Of a stretch of 64,000 nt of DNA, positions 13,038 through 24,780 are shown piece after piece (position 1 is the stretch's first letter; the number at the start of each line of letters is the position of its first letter). Location of the stretch: assembly GCA_023333565.1 (NCBI GenBank), contig JAJKFH010000948.1, forward strand, positions 992,001-1,056,000, given 5' to 3'. The notes under the pieces are model-generated. The model worked only from the letters and a program-made list of their open reading frames with translations. It did no database searches and was not told the origin of the DNA. Origin of the DNA: Puffinus mauretanicus. Lineage: Eukaryota > Chordata > Aves > Procellariiformes > Procellariidae. Made by a program: the position numbers and the translations under genes.

Positions 13038-16000
13038 ACTGTAGCAGTGTATTAGGTGCAGTCTTCGGACCCCTTTTTCTTTCTCCTTCTGTGCATACTG
13101 TAGTGTAATGAAGTGGATAGTGAGTTCCTGTTCCTCCCAGTTGCTCAGCTGAGCTTGTCCTTTTCTCATGCGAGAACTTGTGATGAGGTTTCTGTCTGCT
13201 ACCTTGGTTTACTATTCTCTTGTCTGATTGGGGTCTCAGAAGACTCTCCTCTGAATAGTTGCGAGTAAGCTTCTACTTGCAGTTCCCCACAACGTATTCA
13301 ATTCATTTAAATTAATACATCTAAAATAATGTATTAAATTAATAAAATAGCACAATACATTGAAACTGGTAGAGGTTGAGCTAGAGAGAAAGTTAAATTG
13401 TTACTGTTTTTCTCTGAGATATGTTCTCAGAAGTGTATTCACATCCTTCTTTGTCTCTCCTTCAAAGTCTAACCTTGTCTCTGGGTATTCTGATTGAGAG
13501 AAAGCGGTGTTTCCTGCCTCCATTTTTACCATGTGAGACGCATGCAGCGAGAGAAGGAATTCAGCTAGGTAGGAAAAAAATTCTTTGGCCCCCAAATTCT
13601 CCCACAGCGTGACTATACATGTAAACAACTGTGTCAGACACCAGCTATGGCATGTAAGTACCCTGTCTTTCCAGAGGATGCTGTTTGTATTTAGAGGCTG
13701 AGGAAAGGTATTGTTGTGAAGGATTCTTTGCTTCTGTTACCGAGTTCTGCGCACAGGGGATAGGTGGGGAGAAGTCCTCTCGATACCTGCAGGATACAAG
13801 ACATCAGACCTGCCAACACTAGTCCCATGAAAGTCAATGTCCTTTTTGTAATGGAAACTACGACATCCATAAATATGTACAGATGTAGTATCTGGATGAA
13901 GAGTACTAGTCCTTTTCTTTCTTTCTGGAGAAACAGGATTCTCTTTTTGTTGTGTCCTGGGTAGAGCTGGTTTTTGAAACTTGGCTGGGATATAGGAGCC
14001 TGGCTACATAAAGACCACGGAACTTCATTTACAGCCAGGGAGACAGAGAAGGCTGAGCTTCCAGTACAAATTTTTCATTTTATTCTTGTTTAATTTCTGT
14101 CCATTATATTCACACATTTATGGGTATTCCTGAGACTTTACAAATTAAAAGAAATGAAGTTTGTATTTCTTTAATGTGGAAGTACCATATTCCTAGGTGT
14201 TGGAATATCTGCTACTGTAGTGTGTGTAAGAAAGACAGCTTTTGAGAGTCTGTGATGTGGTATCTGTCCTTCATTTTGCTTCCTAAGTACACATACATAA
14301 TCTTACAGAAACCTGAATTAGAACTAGCTGTTAGTAATGTACTTGTATGATCTGTAAGTTAGTGATATCCATTAGCTGTGATATAACCCACATAAACGGG
14401 TTGAATTTGGATAAGAATAGTGCATAGTGCTCGAAATGTCACCCTTGCAGAAAATGAACTACCAAAACATTGGAACAGGTGCTTTATGCCCCTATATATG
14501 TGAGTGCACAGAATTTCTATGAGCAGATACTGCCTGCTGTGAGCCACCAGCAATTTATAGGGACAGATTCATATTGGAACATGACATCATAAGATATACT
14601 ACTTAGAAAGGTAGGAATATGAATTTAACTGCCTAGAAGCTTGCCTCCCCCCCTTTTTTCTGAAATATAAGCAAATTTAGCAGAGAAGCTAAAATTGACC
14701 ATTAAATTTATGTACTGCTCAGATGTATTGTGTCTTTGATCTATATATTTTAGTTTAAATTAATGGCGATTAGATGTGTCCAGGTCTTAGCTGGAAGGCT
14801 TCTAAAGGCAGCAAAATAAAGTGGTAAGAGAAGAGCAGTTCATCTTATGACAGCTGGTGCTACAGTACTATTAGGGAGCAATGTTTACTACCCTTTCTGC
14901 TTTCTGAGTGTAGCTTTTAAAACACACCGGTCTTACTGTGGAGTATCTTTTAATTAACAGCCCTTTGTTTCATGTGTTTGGATGTTTATTTTACACAAAT
15001 AGAAAGTTTCCACCTTACTAAACAGCACACTGCAGTTCAGTGAGAGCAAATGTATTAGAAGTCAATATTACTGATTATTTTTTCCTGAATTGCTCCATTA
15101 ATTAGCAGAATGACATTTCTGCCATTATGGAGTTGTCTCAAATCTCCAGTCTTTCCCCCGGAAAGGGAGTGATGTCTCATAACTGTGTGCTATCAGCAAG
15201 CAAGCTTGTGGGACTCAGTAAAGCTGAGTGGCGAAAGCTTTTTGGGTCGCAGCATTAGGTTGTTACTACTTGGGACGTTTGTTATGATAAAGCTAAAGGA
15301 ATTGGGTTGGATCTAAAATGATATTGACATCGTGAATATTCTGTTAATTTGTAAAATAAGTGTCTGGTTATTGGGTGTTTCAAAAAATCAGGGAGTTGAA
15401 ACTTCAACTTTATTCTGGTACTGAATGAAAACTGTTACATTGTTGATTGGTGTCTAGATTTTAGTAGAAAGGGGTCTTCAGCATTAGAATCTGCAATACA
15501 CAACCTTGTCATCAGTCTTGGCAAATGGGTACGGATTAAGCCAATGTCAGAACCAGTGACCCTCCCTCTTGTAAAGCAAAAGTACGTTGTTAGAGCATTG
15601 AGATGAACCTCGTCCTACCACTTTCTGTGCTGTGGTATACATACTCTACGGATAGGCAAAAAATACATGTTCTAGTGCTGTTGTTTTGTCAAAACAGTCA
15701 GTAACATGAAGCAGTTGCTTTCCTGTCTTACAGTCAGAAGGAATCAAAGCACTCTTCCCTTTGTGATGAAGGCAGAGCAAAGGGCAGTGGATCCGGGTGA
15801 ACGGGGAACATAGATTTAGATACATTTGCTGTATCTAAAAAAAATAAAAAATAAAAAACATTGCAGAACGTTATTTTCCCCACACACATTACAAATTGAA
15901 ACTTTAAAGTAGAAGAGAGGGGGAATGAATTACAGTTTTTGAATCTTGGGTGATAAAAGAAATCAATATTCCTAAATTGTGTAACTAATGATAAGTTTAT

Positions 16001-16158
16001 GAAGTAATTAGAGGAGCAGCTGATAGCATACTTTTGAGGAGTCAAATACTACACAGACAGAAAGCAATGTTATTTTGTTTTGTTTTAAGCATCAAGAATT
16101 GTCTATTTTTTTCTGCGGTTTGCTCTTGTGCTTGAGTAAATTTCTTTGAATTCTCCAG
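13038..16158. other. AT-rich stretch before the start-codon exon
   Basis: No repeat family, exon or RNA gene recognised. It ends with the pyrimidine-rich acceptor of the start-codon exon, so at least its right end is probably intron of the 5' UTR. Confidence 0.55.
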
Positions 16159-16233
16159 GTGCTTTTCCCACATGAATGCAAGAAGAGTAGCCAGTTAAAA
16201 GAAGTGACAGCTGTGGAGGACAGCATGACCACC
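16159..16233 (+). other. SEMA5A: 5'-UTR part of the SEMA5A start-codon exon
   Basis: A pyrimidine-rich stretch ending in TTCTCCAG (16151-16158) is a plausible splice acceptor, so the exon would begin at 16159 and carry 75 nt of leader before the chosen ATG. The leader contains two short upstream frames, ATG at 16172 (stop 16196-16198) and ATG at 16176 (stop 16188-16190), both out of frame with the protein, and one in-frame ATG at 16225. The acceptor implies a noncoding exon upstream, which I could not identify. The exon start is inferred from the acceptor alone; a longer first exon is possible. Confidence 0.55.
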
Positions 16234-16357
16234 ATGAAAGGAAGCTGCCTCCTTGCACTGCTGCTGGCAGGACTTGGGATATTAGGAATACTGGAACCAA
16301 CAACAACAGAAGATACCCACTGCCACAGAGCTGAGCACCCAGTTATTGCATACAAAG
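16234..16357 (+). CDS. SEMA5A: SEMA5A coding exon 1: start codon, signal peptide, residues 1-41
   Basis: Encodes the N-terminus of semaphorin-5A, a membrane-anchored axon guidance protein whose Sema domain faces the outside of the cell and binds plexins. Residues 1-41 start MKGSC, have a hydrophobic core at about residues 6-20 (LLALLLAGLGILGIL) typical of a signal peptide, then a Thr/Glu-rich linker and C30, and end with HRAEHPVIAYK. From memory, SEMA5A orthologues start MKGTC and have TEHPVISYKEIGPWL at this place; SEMA5B shares EHPV but differs afterwards. The start at 16234 (A at -3) is chosen by that match; an in-frame ATG at 16225 would add MTT. The donor AAAG|GTAAGG lies after 16357 and the intron is phase 1: the G joins AA of exon 2 to make the Glu codon. 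Reading into the intron hits a stop at 16366-16368. Confidence 0.9.
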
Positions 16358-16631
16358 GTAAGGGGTAAGCGCAAAAAAACTTTCCCAGAAGTAGGCTAAG
16401 GATTGTGTAATCTCTTTGTGGAAACCACTGGTTTTAGTGTATAATGGTATGAAAAAAGTGTATTCAGTGCTATTATACAGTAAACTGGACTGTATTCCAT
16501 ACAAGTTAAGTACAACTAGGCTTGCAACGTTTGTTCACAATTTGGTGCCGAATGTGTCATTTAAAGGTGGTTGACTCATTTTCCTCTGTGATTAAAAACA
16601 GCCTGTACTGTTGCATGGGGTTGTTCTTTTC

Positions 16632-17211
16632 CAGGTGCAGGACTCTACATGTGTACACTTAATTTCATGAGGTTGCTCTTGGCCCATTCCTCCAGCCCAT
16701 CTAGGTCCCTCTGGATGGCAGCCCTGCCCTCAAGCTTATCAACTGTTTCTCTGAATTTGGTGTTACTGCAAACTTTACAGACTGCATTCTGTTGCCTCCC
16801 CTTGGTTGTTGTTTAAGGATGGGTCCCAGGATCAACCCTTGTGATATTCCACTTGTTACTGGCCTCATGGTGGCGTAAGGTCCGTTAAACATTTACTCTC
16901 TGGGCTCTCAACTGGCTTTTTTACCCATCTGGTTGCCCACCTGAAGAGACAGACCGTAACATCCTAACTTGCAGCGAGACAGTGTTGAAAGCCTTGAGAT
17001 AAATGACATCCCCTGCACTCCCCTCATCATTAAAACTAGTCATTTTATTATAGAAGGCAATTGGGTTGGTCAGGAATGATTTACCCTTGGCAAATCCATG
17101 CTGACTGTTCTCAGTCACCTTCTTCTCTGTATGTCCAGAAAAATACATTCCAAGAGGACTAACTCTATAACTTTCCCAGGAACTTAAGTGAGATTGACTG
17201 GCCTGAAGGAC
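16632..17211 (-). mobile_element. CR1 LINE relic, reverse transcriptase part
   Basis: Read on the minus strand, this is a decayed avian CR1 non-LTR retrotransposon. Minus-strand translation shows QHGFAKGKS at about 17103-17077, followed by TNPIAFYNKMT and a shortened YLKAFNTVS in place of the usual YLDFSKAFDTVS. VTSGISQGLILGPIL lies at about 16859-16815. These are CR1 reverse transcriptase motifs. The FADD catalytic stretch is broken by a small deletion (KFAVTPN remains), and frames shift, so the copy is dead. A solo LTR interrupts it at 17212 and the CR1 resumes at 17798. Confidence 0.9.
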
Positions 17212-17330
17212 TGTCGTGGTTTAACCCCAGCTGGCAACTAAGCCCCACGCAGCTGCTCGCTCACTCCCCCCTGGTGGGGTGGGGGAGAGAATCAGAAGAG
17301 TAAAAGTGAGAAAACTTGAGATAAAGACAG

Positions 17331-17336
17331 TTTAAT
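17331..17336 (-). promoter_or_regulatory. ATTAAA poly(A) signal, type B LTR copy 1
   Basis: TTTAAT on the + strand reads ATTAAA on the LTR sense strand, about 180 bp downstream of the LTR TATA box. The same hexamer is kept in copy 2 at 38721-38726. Confidence 0.45.
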
Positions 17337-17514
17337 AGGGAAAGCAAAAGCCGCGCACGCAAGCAAAGCAAAACAAGGAATTCATTCACTACTTCCATCG
17401 GCAGGCAGGTGTTCAGCCATCTCCAGGAAAGCAGGGCTCCATCACGCGTAGCGGTTACTTGGGAAGACAAACGCCATCACTCCGAACGTCCCCCCCTTCC
17501 TTCTTCTTCCCCCA

Positions 17515-17525
17515 GCTTTATATGC
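17515..17525 (-). promoter_or_regulatory. TATA box of type B LTR copy 1
   Basis: GCTTTATATGC on the + strand reads GCATATAAAGC on the LTR sense strand. The same motif is kept in copy 2. Any transcript from it would run towards the start-codon exon, antisense to SEMA5A. Confidence 0.5.
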
Positions 17526-17797
17526 TGAGCATGACGTCCTATGGTATGGAATATCCCTTTGGTCAGTTGGGGTCAGCTGTCCCAGCTGTGTCCCCTCCCA
17601 ACTTCTTGTGCCCCCCAGCCTCCTCGCTGGTGGTGTGGGGTGAGAAGCAGAAGAGGCCTTGGCTCTGTGTAAGCACTGCTCAGCAATAAGGAAAACATCC
17701 CTGTGTTATCAACACTGTTTTCAGCACAAATCCAGAATATAGCCCCATACTAGCTACTATGAAGAAAATTAACTCTATTCCAGCCAAAACCAGCACA

Positions 17798-18395
17798 AGT
17801 TCCCACATTAGTTTTCCTGCAGTTACTGAGGACCTTCCTCTGTGACTTCTCAGAGATGAAGAGTGGCCAGTAATCGCAGTGACGGTGGATGCAGCTTGTC
17901 TTATTCATGGATTTATACAGGTTGAGATCTTGCAAGTCATCCCTGTCTCAGGCCGCATCTACTGCTGGTAGTTCTTGAACTCCTTCACCAAACATCAGAT
18001 GCCTTTGAGACCTTGTTGGTGAAGACTGAAACAAAGGAGGTATTGAGTCCCTCAGTGTCATCTGTGTCTGCTGGCACTAGATCACCTGCCCAATTCAGCA
18101 ACAGGCTTATATTTTCCCTGTTCGACCTTTCATTATTATTGTAGCAATAGAAGCTGCTCTTGTTGCCCTTGACATTCCGTGCAAGTCTTAACTCCCATTG
18201 AACTTTATTTAACCTGACACAATCCCTACATGCCCATGTGGTCTTTCTAAATTCCTCCTTGCTCACCTTGTCCCTGCTTACACTTCATACATACAGCCTT
18301 TTGGCACTGGAGCTCCACCACGAGTTCCTTGCTTCGCCAAGCCGGTCTCTTCATACATGTGATTGTTGTCTTGAGTATTGGGATGGACCGCTGAG
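17798..18395 (-). mobile_element. CR1 LINE relic, part upstream of the reverse transcriptase
   Basis: Continuation of the CR1 split by the LTR. Minus-strand translation shows ELRLARNVKGNKSSFY at about 18194-18147, then RSNRENISLLLN and AGDLV, the CR1 linker between endonuclease and reverse transcriptase. The CR1 resemblance fades near 18395. Frames are interrupted. Its first 133 bp, with the adjacent LTR end, recur inverted at 19921-20160. Confidence 0.87.
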
Positions 18396-19920
18396 GAACA
18401 GTTGGAGCAAAGCAAAGAACACTTGGAGGATGTTGTCTGTAAAAACCTGAGACATTTAATTTATCTGGGTTTTTTTATTTATCTGAATTGAGATTTTTCC
18501 ATTCATGTCGCAACTTTGAACAAGTTCCAAATAATTTGGAGCTATGAGGATGTAGGGATTAAGATGTATTACATTACATATTGGATTCCTCCTGCTTTTC
18601 TAAGAAAGCACATGTGTAATTTTTTGTTCCAGTGAATTAGGATTTATTGAATTTTAATTGAAAAAAGATTTGTTTCCATTCTTTTCATAAAGTTAGAGAA
18701 AATAATGTTGTGTTTTCTACAGATAGTATTTTTGTTCTGGCATTTTAATGGTTTTATAAGAGTAATAGTGCCAGCTGTCCCTTTCTCCAATACATTGGAG
18801 AATGAACTAAAGTGGTTACATTCTGTATATGGGAACTGCAAACCATCAGTCTATAGTGAAGGAGGGACCTTTATCTCTCATTTATTGATGGGCTAAATAG
18901 TATGGTTTATTCTGATGAAATACCTGTTTTCTTAGCATTCATGTTGTGTGTATAATTTAGTTATAAATGTTATTTTTATCATAACGCGCATACACAATGT
19001 TGTAAATTAAAGTAGCACAGTTAAAATTCTGGCACTTAACTGCTTAATTTCACAAACTGAGGGATCACTGCATGTACGTTTTTATGATATATTCAACTGA
19101 AAAAGCAAATAGAGACTCATTACCAGAGCCACGTGCTGAACGTTGATTAAAAATGTGTTGGTTTATGAATCTGATTCAGCCAACATTGAGGAGAGTACCT
19201 TGAATTTAGCCTTATCCTGCCTTTTAGACCATTATTGTTCTCTGTCATATTTAATTTCTAGTGATGTCCTTCCAGTTATAAGTTACTATGCTAAGGCTTT
19301 TTGGGGACAGAGACCTCCTCTGTTGTCTTGTTTCAGTTGCATCTTTTGATGTAGCCAGAAATAGTGTCACAGTTAGAGTTTAGTGATCAAAACCAATTCC
19401 TTTTTGCTGTAAATATATGTGGGAAATACAATTATACAGAAGCATTTATTGTCAGATTGTTAATATGAGATTTAGTAAGATTTTCAATGCCAGACTCCCT
19501 CTTGACCTTTGTGGTAAAAATACCATTAATCAGTACATATCCATGGCATACTTTCGCTTTTATGAACTGTCAAATCTTGAAAAAGTTTTCCTTCACTTAA
19601 AAATAGTCTGACAAGCTGTAGTTCATACTCACCACAATAATCTGTCGGGAATCGTGAGTAAATCTTAGAAAGTACATGTAGAAACATATTTGCAATGCAG
19701 TATACAGTATGTGATAGCTAGGAAACATAACTGGCGTGGACACACAGCGGTTGACTTGTAGTTGCAGGACTGCTAGTTAAGGGAAAACAGAAGATATGAG
19801 ACCGAAGGAAAAGATGACTGAGAAGTTTGTCTTTGAACCTGTATGTTAGGAATGGACTATTTGGGGTATCAAGGTCTAAAAAAAGAGTTGTGTGTGAGAA
19901 GAGCTACTTTGTGAATGAAG

Positions 19921-20061
19921 TAGATCTCAACCTGTAAAAATCCATGGGATCAGAAAAGCTGCATCCACGGACACTGAGATAACCGGCCACTCTTCATCTC
20001 TGAGAAGTCACAAAGATGAAGGAAGGTCCTCAGTAACTGCAGGAAAACTAATGTGGGAGCT
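19921..20061 (+). mobile_element. Inverted copy of a CR1 segment
   Basis: Reverse complement matches 17798-17930, including the CR1 string AAGAGTGGCC and GGTTGAGATCT at its end. Copy 19921 keeps seven or so bases (around 20020) missing from the other copy. It abuts an LTR end at exactly the same CR1 position as in the first copy. Confidence 0.85.
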
Positions 20062-20160
20062 TGTGCTGGTTTTGGCTGGGGTAGAGTTGATTTTCTTCAT
20101 AGTAGCTAGAGCATGGGGCTATGTTCTGGATTTGAGCGGGAAACAGTGTTGATAATACAG
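20062..20160 (+). mobile_element. Truncated type B LTR end (99 bp)
   Basis: Begins TGTGCTGGTTTTGGCTGGGG and follows the first 99 bp of the type B LTR sense strand, ending at GTTGATAATACA. It then breaks into unrelated sequence. It is continuous with the CR1 segment to its left and inverted relative to 17701-17797. Confidence 0.85.
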
Positions 20161-23100
20161 TAGGAGTTGGCAGGATTCAACAAGCCTCTTTCTGATTTCT
20201 GTATTCTTCCTGCGGCATTTACTGACTTCATGAATGCCTATAGGAAAATGCTCTCTGTGTCTATTGACATTATTAGTGCTGCTAGACCAACACAGAGTCC
20301 TGAAATCAATTCCTATCGGCTATGAAACCTTTAATTTGAATGCTGCATTAATACCCTATTCTGTAAAGTCATCTAATAATACTAGATCCACCAGAGCTAA
20401 ATGCTGTGAGGGATGCTGAACATCAACCAAGGCTGAGTGGTATTGAGGGGTAGGTACTTTAAAGCTTATAAACTCAGTACTAACTTTACAGAGATATCAA
20501 CTGTTTTGCTTTATTTATAACTGACTAAAGCCTTTTTTTGTAGTTTCTGGTGTGCCAAAATAGCAATGTACTTATTTGATTTGTCTTCCTTTGAGAGGCA
20601 TGGTAGATGGAGTATAAACTATTAAATAAAACTAATGGAGTGGGAGTCTGGTGTAGTGTATGGATGAACAGCTGCAAAAAACTAATAAAAAGAAAAAGTA
20701 GTCCCCAGGAGTTGTCATGGTGAAATATGGAAAGGAAGTGTATCTCCTGAAAGAGCTTACTTTCTTCCCCACTGCCCATCAAAAACTGCTCACTTAGGTG
20801 ATGATGCTGTCAAGCTACCTTTTGTAGCGAGGCATGTACTATTTCTATCACTGATTTTCCCAGCTAAATAGTTTTAGCTGAAAGACCGTGATATATCTCC
20901 TGATATCAAACAGCAAGAATTTCACCCACCAGTTGAGAACCTTTATTCAAGTACTTTGTTTGCCAGTGGAAGAGGAAAGAGAAGTTGCAGAAGCAGGGGA
21001 GATGCATGCACTTTCAAAGGATTTTTGACAGGATCTGAAAATCTCTTTCATTTTATGTCTCTCATACGCAGTAGTAATAATCACGTTGTAATTTGTTTAA
21101 TGTTAGGAATGCATAACGCACCTTTTCTTTCCCCCAGAAACTGTAATAAATAAGAAAGTCTACTGTAGATCTGAAAACGTTTCAGCTCTAAAATCTGTTC
21201 TCTAGACTAGAATGAGGCACTTTGTGTCTTCCTTGGAAGCTGGAAATATCCTTTTCTCATTATTTAAAGTTGGTAGGAACTATCACAGAGATCAGATTTA
21301 TATAAAAGCAGACCTCTAAGTATGGGATGGATTGAAAGGATCAGCCCGGTAGTGTGCAGTTCAGTATTTTACGTGGTGGGACTAACTGTGATGATGCATA
21401 GTCCCTCTTTTAAGTTCCTTTCTCTCCAAGGAGGAGTCTGCCTCCAGATGTGCAAAGGTGTGCTAGTCTGTGAAATTCAGGCTTTAAAAATAAAAAGTTA
21501 AAAAAAAAGTCTGTCTGCATGTTACATGCATGTACTGAGGATTCATCAGCTACGCTAGCATAAGTCCAATAGAGGCGTTAGAGTCAAGAGTTATAAATCA
21601 TGTGGAACTTATAGAATTGGGTGCAAGGAAACAAGGTGCAGGTGACAGAATGGACACACCGTGACTCACAGTGTGAGATTATTGGTCTTTGCATACATTT
21701 CCATATGTTTACAATGTGTAAATAAATATATTTATGCTTGAAATAACTTAAGAAAGAAAAAGGGCTGAAATAAGCTGGTCATTAAAGATAGAGCCTTACA
21801 ATTTTCATTTTTATTAATTTTTTTTAATCTGGATATGCTTTCATGTGCATGTAGATATGAAATGTTAGCTCTCTAAAGTGTATTAGGGTTTACTGATGGT
21901 CAACAACTTACGGGAAAACACACTCTCTTAATATAGTAAAGAGATGTATTTAACCTAAATAATTTGAAAAGGCTATGGAAACCAAATTTCCTCTGGGTAG
22001 GAACAGTGAGAGGTAAATCATAGGCAAACAGTGTTTAGAAGAATAAGATGCCTATGAGAAACAATGACTGTTTATAGAAGTTGAACGATTGTTACGCAAA
22101 AAACAAAGCAAACCAGTTGAGTAGTGTAATGTTTGTCTAAATATTTCCATAGGTTTCAAAGCACTTAGCCACCTGCTTTACAGAACCTCTGTGGTAGATG
22201 GAGCTGGTATTTTATTACTGATTCAAAAAAAAAAAAAAAAAAGTGTAAAAGTAGTTACAGTGGCATCTTGTTTCCCCCCTACATTTGCCAAACTTTGAAA
22301 CTGTCAGACCTGTCAAAACTCGGACACTCAGCTGAAGACTGATGTGGTAGGCAGACCCCATCCATGAGATAGAACTGAAGGGGCCATCCCAACTGCTTAG
22401 TGGTGTGTGAGAGTAAGCTGGAAAAAAATTTGACGCAAGTCCAATTTCAGGTGTAAAGTAATAAGTATTAACTGTCCTGCAGTTTACCTGCATAAAGTTG
22501 AATTTCTGAGGCTTTTCTATCAGAAATAAATTGCAGTTGTGAACTTGACTTAATTGATGTTGAAGGTACAGCTGAGATCATCTGCTCTGGGGCAAATCTC
22601 ATTCTTTTATGCTCCCATAAAGTAATCAGAATTTAAGGTTTTGCTGTCTCAACAAAAAAGCATCAGTTGACATAATTTTAGAAGCTGTATTTAGTGATAT
22701 TTTAAATACATGCTGTGCTGTAAAGAAGTTATCTGTTGAATAAACATGCTCAAAAATAACATGTCTCAATCCACGTAAGAAATGAACATAAACCCTTCAT
22801 TTCTACTTGAGGTTAACCAGCAAAGAAAAATAGCACAGTTATTTTTTGATTCCTTGGTTCGGGAATCCTAAGAAATATATTCTCTTAACCTTGTTGTCTA
22901 ACCACTACAGAATTCCCTTACTTGGTGTTTGTCTAAGTAATACAGACTCAGTACATCGCTCTGTTCATTTTATCATGTGGTTTGTATATGAAGTGCATGC
23001 ACTTAACATGTGCCAAGAGGAAATAACATGTGGGCTGAATGAAGAAGGATACATGGTGTATGAACTTGTTTTTGTTTGTACTGTCTTGTCTTTCCCCTAA

Positions 23101-24530
23101 TCTTGCTGCAAGCTACTGTTTAAATTAATAGTAGTCTACTAAGCTGCTCAGTTTTTATTGCTTTTTCTTTCTCTTTCCACTGGTTTTCAAAAATACACTT
23201 TAAAGACCTCCTGCAAGCTTCAGCAGGGGGATTGAGGTGTATTGTTTTCCATCCCCTACCCTCTTTTGGGTTTTTCTTTAAATAAAGATGATTGATCAGT
23301 GAAGAAAAGTTGATTGCTAGGTATTGCAACTTTGCTTTGTCTAGACGATAGGACTACAAGATTGCTTGCACTACACTGCCAAGAACAAGCCCCTCTTAAG
23401 GCGGAAAATAATTCCTCCACCAGTTGTATATTTTTTGTATCGAATCAGGTTTGCCTTTACTTTTGTACAGGAGACTAAGCGCCTGCTGGGGAATGGCAAC
23501 TTTCAACTGCTTACAGTTAATTTTAAAAATTATAGCTTTGAAGAGTGAAGGATACTATCCCCTTACTATTTCCTTGAATCACCCAGTATCTTTGGTGTGC
23601 ATTCCCATAAAAACCGGGATATGGCAAGGACTGAATTCTCTAAGCAAAGGACTTGCATACCAGCTAACTTTTTTTTTTTTTTGTCAGAAGTGATCGTGTT
23701 TTAAAGCAAGGATCGATTTACAGTTCTTTTGGCATCTCAGCCAAGTGCTGGACCATCAGAGAATGTTAATAATTTTAATAAGTTTCTCATAATTGAAAAT
23801 CAGCAGTGGCTGCAATGGCTAGTGAGCTGCATAGACATGTCCTATGAGCCTTTCCGTAGCCTTTCCATGGCTGATTTCTTCCCTGTCGCCCTAACGTGAA
23901 AGTTTGGAGCATGTGAAATTGTGGCTCCTGCCACATTCCACTAGCTGTACAAAGCAGGCAGATGGAATTAAAATCTGTTTTTTTGTTCTTTTTTTTTTTT
24001 CTTCTTCTTCAGAAGAGATGTATTTTTAATGTAGATGGGCATTTTTACTGAAAGGTTGTAAAACATCCAAACTGGAATATGTTAAAGAAACAGATCAGCA
24101 ACCAAGAAATAGAGCTCCTAAGCAGCTGAAGTTCTGTCATCTTCTAGAAGTTTTGGTGTGTTTAAAGACAAGAGGAAACACAGTATCGCTTTGATTTTTC
24201 TCTATTTTATTTTTTTTCTACCAGAGAGTGTTTAAATTTTTTTCATAAGTTGTTTAAGGTATACTCTGTCCCTTGTATTGACAGCTGCTAGTGTGAGTAT
24301 TCTACTGATCTACCCCTTGGAAAAGGCATTAATGAAGCATATCCATTGTTTCTAAATCATCTGGCACAGTGTAAATTATGTTTTGCTGAAGTTTTGAGTT
24401 CTCTATGCATAATCTCCATGCTGGTTCACGTGAATTCGGTTCTTCTCCCTCTTCAGGGACTGCATTGCAACATGTCCAAAGCTGACGCGTCTTGAGTGAA
24501 GAGGAAGAGCATGAGTGTGGCTAGTTAGCA

Positions 24531-24780
24531 TTGCACGGCTACGGAGCTGAGAGTTGGCCCTTTTTAACTTGCCTTGGCGTAACCCATTCGTGTGGCTGCA
24601 CAGTTGTCACAGCCCGGCAGGACGCAGTGGTGTTGCGTGGAGCGGGTGGCCCTGCGGGCTCCACCGCGGGCGAGGGTGCCCGCGCAGCCTGCCTGGCCTC
24701 TCACAGCAGCGGCAGCAGCACGGCTCTACCTTTCGCAAGAAACGTCCTTAATTCAGTTCTTCTGGGTTACTTCTCCCGAA
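24531..24780. other. CpG-rich patch in intron 1
   Basis: About 250 bp of GC-rich sequence with clustered CpGs (for example CACCGCGGGCGAGG near 24661) in AT-rich intron. Three overlapping + frames cross it (24531-24797, 24554-24751, 24592-24789), a sign of low stop density rather than a gene. Possible internal regulatory element or old repeat; not identified. Confidence 0.4.

Larger units (their letters stand above)
17212..17797 (-). mobile_element. Solo LTR (type B, copy 1) inserted in the CR1 relic
   Basis: Ends are TGTCGTGGTTTAACC on the left and CCAAAACCAGCACA on the right, i.e. TGTGCTGG..CCACGACA on the minus strand. On that strand a TATA box (GCATATAAAGC, 17515-17525) precedes a candidate ATTAAA poly(A) signal (17331-17336), fixing the orientation. 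The flanks are AGGAC and AGTTC, a weak 5-bp match, but the CR1 sequence runs on across the insertion, which confirms both borders. By eye it differs from copy 2 (38593-39188) at about 27 positions plus a 6-bp and smaller indels. No internal retroviral sequence is present. The 5-bp flank would suit an ERVL-like family; that is a guess. Confidence 0.9.

Noticed and set aside
12520..13108. Plus-strand frames of 132 and 174 codons
   Set aside because: The second half is translated G/T low-complexity DNA (Phe/Gly/Val/Trp runs), and no domain is visible in the first half.
19143..19349. Short plus frame between the CR1/LTR inverted copies, considered as element cargo
   Set aside because: No recognisable product and no link to either copy. 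The interval looks like plain intron.
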